DNA of 11,874 nucleotides, from the NCBI GenBank assembly GCA_017987055.1, contig JAGNUJ010000021.1, positions 5,938 to 17,811 on the forward strand, given 5' to 3'. A program made the position numbers and the translations under genes. The stretch's first letter is position 1. Each line of letters opens with the position of its first letter. The notes under the pieces are model-generated. The model was given only the letters and a program-made list of their open reading frames with translations. It did not search any database and had not been told where the DNA came from. Positions 7,559-11,874 of the stretch are shown one piece after another. The DNA is from Giesbergeria sp. Lineage in GTDB: Bacteria; Pseudomonadota; Gammaproteobacteria; Burkholderiales; Burkholderiaceae_C.

Positions 7559-9364
7559 ATGAGCTACACCAACGCCAATATTTCCAAGCGCAAGTTCGAC
7601 GTCGTCATCATCGGCGCCGGCGGTTCCGGCATGCGCGCTGCCCTCGAACTGTCCCGCGCTGGCCTGAACGTGGCCTCGTTATCCAAAGTGTTCCCCACCC
7701 GCTCGCACACCGTGGCAGCGCAAGGCGGTGTAAGCGCCTCGCTGGGCAACATGAGCGAGGACAACTGGCACTACCACTTCTACGACACCATCAAAGGTGG
7801 CGACTGGTTGAGCGACCAAGACGCGGTCGAATTCATGTGCCGCGAAGCACCCAAAGTGGTGTATGAGCTGGAACACTTCGGCATGCCGTTTGACCGCAAC
7901 GCCGACGGCACCATTTACCAGCGCCCGTTTGGCGGCCACACCGCCAACTACGGCGAAAAAGCCGTGCAACGCGCCTGCGCCGCCGCTGACCGCACCGGTC
8001 ACGCCATGCTGCACACGCTGTACCAGCAAAACGTCAAGGCCAAGACCAACTTCTTCGTTGAATGGATGGCACTCGACCTGATCCGCGACGAAGACGGCGA
8101 CGTCGTCGGCGTAACCGCGCTGGAAATGGAAACCGGCGACCTGTACATCCTCGAAGCCAAAACCGTGCTGCTGGCCACCGGTGGTGCTGGCCGCATTTTT
8201 GCCGCCTCGACCAACGCCTTCATCAACACCGGCGACGGCTTGGGTATGGCCGCACGCGCGGGCATTCCGCTGCAAGACATGGAGTTCTGGCAATTCCACC
8301 CCACCGGCGTGGCCGGCGCGGGCGTGTTGCTGACCGAAGGCTGCCGCGGCGAAGGCGCCATCTTGCTCAACAGCAATGGCGAGCGTTTCATGGAGCGCTA
8401 CGCGCCCACCTTGAAAGACCTGGCTCCGCGCGACTTCGTGTCACGCTCGATGGACCAAGAAATCAAGGAAGGCCGTGGTTGCGGCCCGAACAAAGACTAC
8501 GTGCTGCTCAAGCTCGACCACCTCGGCGCGGACACCATCCACAAGCGCCTGCCATCGGTGTATGAAATTGGCGTCAACTTCGCCAACGTCGATATCACGC
8601 GCGAGCCAATTCCGGTGGTGCCGACCATCCACTACCAAATGGGCGGCGTGCCGACCAACATCCACGGCCAGGTCGTCACCCACGATGGCACCAGCAACCA
8701 AGTGGTCAATGGCCTGTATGCGGTCGGCGAATGCTCGGCGGTCAGCGTGCATGGCGCCAACCGTTTGGGTACCAATTCGCTGCTAGACCTGCTGGTATTT
8801 GGCAAGGCTGCTGGCCGCCACATTGTCGAGTTCAACAACAAGCACAAAGAGCACAAGCCGCTGCCCAAAGATGCGGCAGAGCGCACTCTGGAGCGCTTGA
8901 ATCAACTCGAAAAATCTACTTCTGGCACCTACTCGCAAGATATTGCGGGCGATATCCGCAGCACCATGCAGCAGCACGCCGGCGTATTCCGCACTCAAGC
9001 CAGCATGGACGAAGGCGTGGTCAAGATTGCTGCACTGCGTGAGCGCGTCGCCAGCGTCACGCTCAAGGACAAGTCCAAAGTGTTCAACACTGCACGCATC
9101 GAAGCACTGGAAGTGGACAACCTGATCGAAGTGGCGCAGGCCACCATGGTCTCAGCCGCAGCTCGGCGCGAATGCCGCGGTGCGCACACGGTGTACGACT
9201 ACGAGCACCCGGCTGACCACCCGACCGCACCACTGGGGCGCGATGACGTCAACTGGCTCAAGCACACCCTGTGGCACAGCGCAAACAACAGCCTGACCTA
9301 TAAGCCAGTGACTCTCAAGCCACTGACCGTAGACAGCATTCCCCCCAAGGTTCGGACGTTCTAA
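7559..9364 (+). CDS. sdhA: succinate dehydrogenase flavoprotein subunit
   Basis: Catalytic subunit of complex II on the cytoplasmic face; it oxidises succinate to fumarate with covalently bound FAD. It has 601 residues against 588 in E. coli. The FAD Rossmann motif is IIGAGGSGMRAA (17-28). The covalent FAD site is H50 in TRSHTVAAQGG (E. coli H45). Substrate residues are H247 in FHPTG, R291 in APRD, H358 in IHYQMGG and R402 in HGANRLGTNS, aligning with E. coli H242, R286, H354 and R399. The C-terminal helical domain is complete. The ATG at 7559 has AAAGG about 9 nt upstream. SdhE, which helps attach the FAD, is encoded two genes downstream. Confidence 0.98.
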   Translation: MSYTNANISKRKFDVVIIGAGGSGMRAALELSRAGLNVASLSKVFPTRSHTVAAQGGVSASLGNMSEDNWHYHFYDTIKGGDWLSDQDAVEFMCREAPKVVYELEHFGMPFDRNADGTIYQRPFGGHTANYGEKAVQRACAAADRTGHAMLHTLYQQNVKAKTNFFVEWMALDLIRDEDGDVVGVTALEMETGDLYILEAKTVLLATGGAGRIFAASTNAFINTGDGLGMAARAGIPLQDMEFWQFHPTGVAGAGVLLTEGCRGEGAILLNSNGERFMERYAPTLKDLAPRDFVSRSMDQEIKEGRGCGPNKDYVLLKLDHLGADTIHKRLPSVYEIGVNFANVDITREPIPVVPTIHYQMGGVPTNIHGQVVTHDGTSNQVVNGLYAVGECSAVSVHGANRLGTNSLLDLLVFGKAAGRHIVEFNNKHKEHKPLPKDAAERTLERLNQLEKSTSGTYSQDIAGDIRSTMQQHAGVFRTQASMDEGVVKIAALRERVASVTLKDKSKVFNTARIEALEVDNLIEVAQATMVSAAARRECRGAHTVYDYEHPADHPTAPLGRDDVNWLKHTLWHSANNSLTYKPVTLKPLTVDSIPPKVRTF

Positions 9365-9390
9365 CCAAGTCGCCCCACGAGAGAAGCCAC

Positions 9391-10092
9391 ATGAAACGCA
9401 CATTCCAAATCTACCGCTACGATCCGGACAAAGACGCCAAGCCCTACATGCAAACCATCGAGGTTGAACTCGACGGCCACGAACGCATGTTGCTGGACGC
9501 ACTGGTCAAGCTCAAAGCCCAAGACCCCGCCCTGTCATTCCGCCGCTCCTGCCGCGAAGGTGTTTGCGGCTCGGACGCCATGAACATCAACGGCAAAAAT
9601 GGTCTGGCCTGCTTGACCAACATGAACACGCTGCCCGGCATCATCACCTTAAAGCCTCTGCCTGGTTTGCCGGTCATTCGCGACTTGATCGTCGATATGA
9701 CGCAGTTCTTCAAGCAATACAACTCGATCAAGCCCTACCTGATCAACGACAGCCTGCCGCCCGAGACTGAGCGCCTACAGTCGCCTGAACAGCGCGAAGA
9801 GCTGGACGGCCTGTACGAGTGCATCTTGTGTGCCAGCTGCTCGACATCCTGCCCCAGCTTCTGGTGGAACCCCGACAAGTTCGTCGGCCCCGCTGGCTTG
9901 CTGCAGGCCTACCGCTTCTTGGCCGACAGCCGCGACGAAGCCACCGGTGAGCGTCTGGACAACTTGGAAGACCCGTACCGCCTCTTCCGCTGCCACTCGA
10001 TCATGAACTGCGTGGACGTGTGCCCCAAGGGTCTGAATCCGACACGCGCTATCGGCAAAATCAAAGAGTTAATGGTGCGGCGCACCATCTAG
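9391..10092 (+). CDS. sdhB: succinate dehydrogenase iron-sulfur subunit
   Basis: 233-residue electron-transfer subunit that links SdhA's FAD to the quinone site. The N-terminal ferredoxin-like domain holds the [2Fe-2S] ligands C54, C59, D62 and C74. Aspartate at the third position is also found in E. coli SdhB, so it is normal here. The C-terminal domain has C144, C147, C150 and C210 for [4Fe-4S], and C154, C200 and C206 for [3Fe-4S]. TSCPSFWW (152-159) contains the conserved tryptophan pair near the quinone. The ATG at 9391 has GAGAGAAG just upstream. Spacing is 26 nt from sdhA and 25 nt to sdhE, so co-transcription is very likely. Confidence 0.98.
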   Translation: MKRTFQIYRYDPDKDAKPYMQTIEVELDGHERMLLDALVKLKAQDPALSFRRSCREGVCGSDAMNINGKNGLACLTNMNTLPGIITLKPLPGLPVIRDLIVDMTQFFKQYNSIKPYLINDSLPPETERLQSPEQREELDGLYECILCASCSTSCPSFWWNPDKFVGPAGLLQAYRFLADSRDEATGERLDNLEDPYRLFRCHSIMNCVDVCPKGLNPTRAIGKIKELMVRRTI

Positions 10093-10117
10093 ACACCCAA
10101 AACGCGCATACACCACC

Positions 10118-10504
10118 ATGGGCCCTACCCCGCACCCTGCCGATACAGCGGCCTCGCCGCTGCTCGATGAGCGCGCACGCAGCAAGCTGCACTGGCGCTG
10201 CCGGCGCGGCTTGCTGGAAAACGATCTTTTCATCAAAGAATTTTTCGCCCGTTACGAATTTCAGCTCACCGAGCGCCATGCCAACGCCTTATTGGAGTTG
10301 ATGGATCTTGGTGACCATGACTTGCTCGACTTGCTGCTGCGGCGCAAGGAGCCGCAAGACGCGCTGGACACCGAAGACGTGCGTGAAATGCTCACCCTAC
10401 TGCGCCCAGAGGTTGCCAAGGCGCGCAGTTCAATTGAAAACGCAGCCGCCACCCCATCGACCATCGGAAACCTACCCAAGGAAAGTAGCAATGAAGTTAG
10501 CTGA
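10118..10504 (+). CDS. sdhE: succinate dehydrogenase assembly factor 2 (FAD assembly factor)
   Basis: Small helical protein of the SdhE/YgfY (Sdh5) family that binds apo-SdhA and promotes covalent flavinylation. The hallmark RGxxE motif is R30-G31-L-L-E34 in [17 protein letters not shown], followed by the acidic helix [17 protein letters not shown]. At 128 residues it is longer than the 88 of E. coli: it has about 14 extra residues at the N-terminus and a polar, probably disordered C-terminal tail (about 102-128). The ATG at 10118 lacks a clear Shine-Dalgarno, but no other Met occurs before the core. Its last 14 nt overlap the start of gltA, whose ribosome site lies inside the sdhE tail, so translation of the two may be coupled. 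Confidence 0.93.
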   Translation: MGPTPHPADTAASPLLDERARSKLHWRCRRGLLENDLFIKEFFARYEFQLTERHANALLELMDLGDHDLLDLLLRRKEPQDALDTEDVREMLTLLRPEVAKARSSIENAAATPSTIGNLPKESSNEVS

Positions 10505-11801
10505 CAACAAAGCCACCCTGTCATTTAGCAATGGCAGCCCCAGTGTGGAAATGCCGATGTACCACGGCACCATTGGCCCGGACGTCATCGATATCCGCAA
10601 GCTGTATGGACAAACGGGTCTGTTCACCTACGACCCGGGCTTTCTCTCGACAGCCTCGTGCCAGTCGGCCATCACCTACATCGACGGCGACAAGGGCGAG
10701 CTGCTCTACCGTGGTTACCCGATTGAGCAATTGGCCACGCAGTGCGACTACCTTGACACCTGCTACCTGCTGCTCAACGGCGAACTGCCCAACGCAGACC
10801 AGCGCGGCGAGTTCCACAAAATGGTGCTCAAGCACACCATGGTCAACGAGCAGATGCAGTTCTTCCTGCGCGGCTTTCGCCGTGATGCGCACCCAATGGC
10901 GGTGCTGACTGGCTTGGTCGGCGCGATGTCGGCCTTCTACCACGACAGCACCGACATCAACAACCCGCAGCACCGTGAAATCGCTGCGATCCGCTTGATC
11001 TCCAAAATGCCAACGCTGGTGGCGATGGCCTACAAATACGGCAAGGGCGAGCCTTATGTGTACCCACGCAACGACCTGTCCTACGCCGGCAACTTCCTGC
11101 GCATGATGTTTGCGACGCCGTGCGAAGAGTACGTGGTCAACCCCGTGCTGGAACGCGCCCTCGACCGCATCTTCATCCTGCACGCCGACCACGAGCAAAA
11201 CGCCTCGACCTCGACGGTGCGCCTGTGCGGCTCCTCGGGCACCAACCCGTTTGCGGCGATTGCTGCCGGCGTCGCTTGCCTGTGGGGTCCTGCCCACGGC
11301 GGTGCCAACGAAGCCTGCCTGAACATGCTGGAAGAAATCCAAGCCAGCGGCGGCATCGACAAAGTCGGCGAGTTCATGGAAAAGGTCAAAGACAAGAACT
11401 CCGGCGTCAAGCTGATGGGTTTTGGCCACCGCGTCTACAAAAACTACGACCCACGCGCCACGCTGATGCAAGAAACCTGCAACGAAGTGCTGGCCGAGCT
11501 GGGCTTGGAAAACGACCCGCTGTTCAAGCTGGCCAAGGAAGTCGAGCGCATTGCACTGGAAGACGAGTACTTCGTCTCGCGCAAGCTCTACCCCAACGTT
11601 GACTTCTACTCCGGCATCGTGCAGCGCGCTATGGGCATTCCGGTGAAACTGTTCACCGGCATCTTTGCGCTGGCCCGCACCGTCGGCTGGATTGCCCAGT
11701 TGAACGAAATGATTGCCGACCCCGAGTACAAAATCGGCCGTCCACGCCAGCTGTTTGTTGGCTCAACCACACGCGACGTGCAGCCACTCGACAAGCGTTA
11801 A
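10491..11801 (+). CDS. gltA: citrate synthase (type II, hexameric type)
   Basis: Condenses oxaloacetate with acetyl-CoA to citrate, the entry step of the TCA cycle, in the cytoplasm. It has 436 residues, close to the 427 of E. coli GltA, and the Gram-negative N-terminal domain with [17 protein letters not shown] (23-39) and the [20 protein letters not shown] region. Catalytic residues are H269 in AHGGANEA, H313 in [13 protein letters not shown] and D371 in NVDFYSG, matching E. coli H264, H305 and D362. The ATG at 10491 is chosen because of AAGGAAAG (10478-10485) 5 nt upstream and the usual MKLADNKA start; an in-frame extension back to 10308 only shadows sdhE. It overlaps sdhE by 14 nt (ATGAAGTTAGCTGA). 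Enzymes of this type are commonly inhibited by NADH; I did not check that site here. Confidence 0.98.
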   Translation: MKLADNKATLSFSNGSPSVEMPMYHGTIGPDVIDIRKLYGQTGLFTYDPGFLSTASCQSAITYIDGDKGELLYRGYPIEQLATQCDYLDTCYLLLNGELPNADQRGEFHKMVLKHTMVNEQMQFFLRGFRRDAHPMAVLTGLVGAMSAFYHDSTDINNPQHREIAAIRLISKMPTLVAMAYKYGKGEPYVYPRNDLSYAGNFLRMMFATPCEEYVVNPVLERALDRIFILHADHEQNASTSTVRLCGSSGTNPFAAIAAGVACLWGPAHGGANEACLNMLEEIQASGGIDKVGEFMEKVKDKNSGVKLMGFGHRVYKNYDPRATLMQETCNEVLAELGLENDPLFKLAKEVERIALEDEYFVSRKLYPNVDFYSGIVQRAMGIPVKLFTGIFALARTVGWIAQLNEMIADPEYKIGRPRQLFVGSTTRDVQPLDKR

Positions 11802-11819
11802 GCTCCACACCTGTGCAGG

Positions 11820-11841
11820 CAAGGCACCCAGCGGTGCCTTG
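11820..11841 (+). other. stem-loop downstream of gltA
   Basis: CAAGGCACC (11820-11828) and GGTGCCTTG (11833-11841) form a perfect 9-bp stem with a CAGC tetraloop, 18 nt after the gltA stop. No T-run follows (GCCGCACACC comes next), so it does not fit a standard rho-independent terminator. It may protect the 3' end of the mRNA or assist rho-dependent termination. The rest of 11802-11874 holds nothing else I can name. Confidence 0.5.
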
Positions 11842-11874
11842 GCCGCACACCAAAACACCCAGCCCGCCGTACCC

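Noticed and set aside
9550..9615. SdhB lacking a cysteine at the third [2Fe-2S] position
   Set aside because: D62 replaces Cys, but E. coli SdhB has Asp at the same place, so this is normal variation.
10308..10490. N-terminal extension of citrate synthase
   Set aside because: It is an out-of-frame reading of sdhE; the ATG at 10491 has a strong ribosome site and the expected N-terminus.

Overview
The window comes from the chromosome of a betaproteobacterium, most likely Burkholderiales and probably Comamonadaceae. The reasons are the protein sequences (AcnB, an MDH with the TGAAGQIGY start and a hexameric-type citrate synthase all look betaproteobacterial), the moderately high GC content, and the gene order: a GntR regulator sits between an mdh/acnB arm and an sdhCDAB-sdhE-gltA arm, which is typical of this order. 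The lineage is inferred from recognition, not from a database search.

Layout, left to right: the last 31 codons of an unidentified plus-strand gene (to 97); a hairpin that can terminate both strands (105-133); then a minus-strand arm, read right to left: mdh (4511-5497), a CitE/HpcH-type CoA ester lyase (3502-4491), an exported lysine-rich protein of unknown function (2831-3478) and acnB (152-2737). The divergent control region is 5498-5726. To the right, on the plus strand, lie the GntR/HutC-type regulator (5727-6524), a 155-nt control region with a large inverted repeat, and sdhC, sdhD, sdhA, sdhB, sdhE and gltA (6680-11801). The window ends in a short non-coding tail with one stem-loop. 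No gene-free stretch exceeds 300 bases. I saw no tRNA, rRNA, CRISPR array or mobile element.

How the genes work together: mdh, gltA and acnB carry malate through oxaloacetate and citrate to isocitrate. The sdh genes build membrane complex II (succinate to fumarate, electrons to quinone), and sdhE supplies its FAD-attachment factor. Fumarase, isocitrate dehydrogenase, oxoglutarate dehydrogenase and succinyl-CoA synthetase are not here. The GntR gene lies between the arms. A palindrome overlaps its own predicted promoter and sits just upstream of the predicted mdh promoter, so autoregulation and control of the mdh arm are plausible.

This is mostly an ordinary, intact TCA-cycle locus. I found no convincing new defence or mobile system. 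The points worth a second look are the exported lysine-rich protein, the CoA lyase of unknown substrate, and two strong, different palindromic operator candidates.
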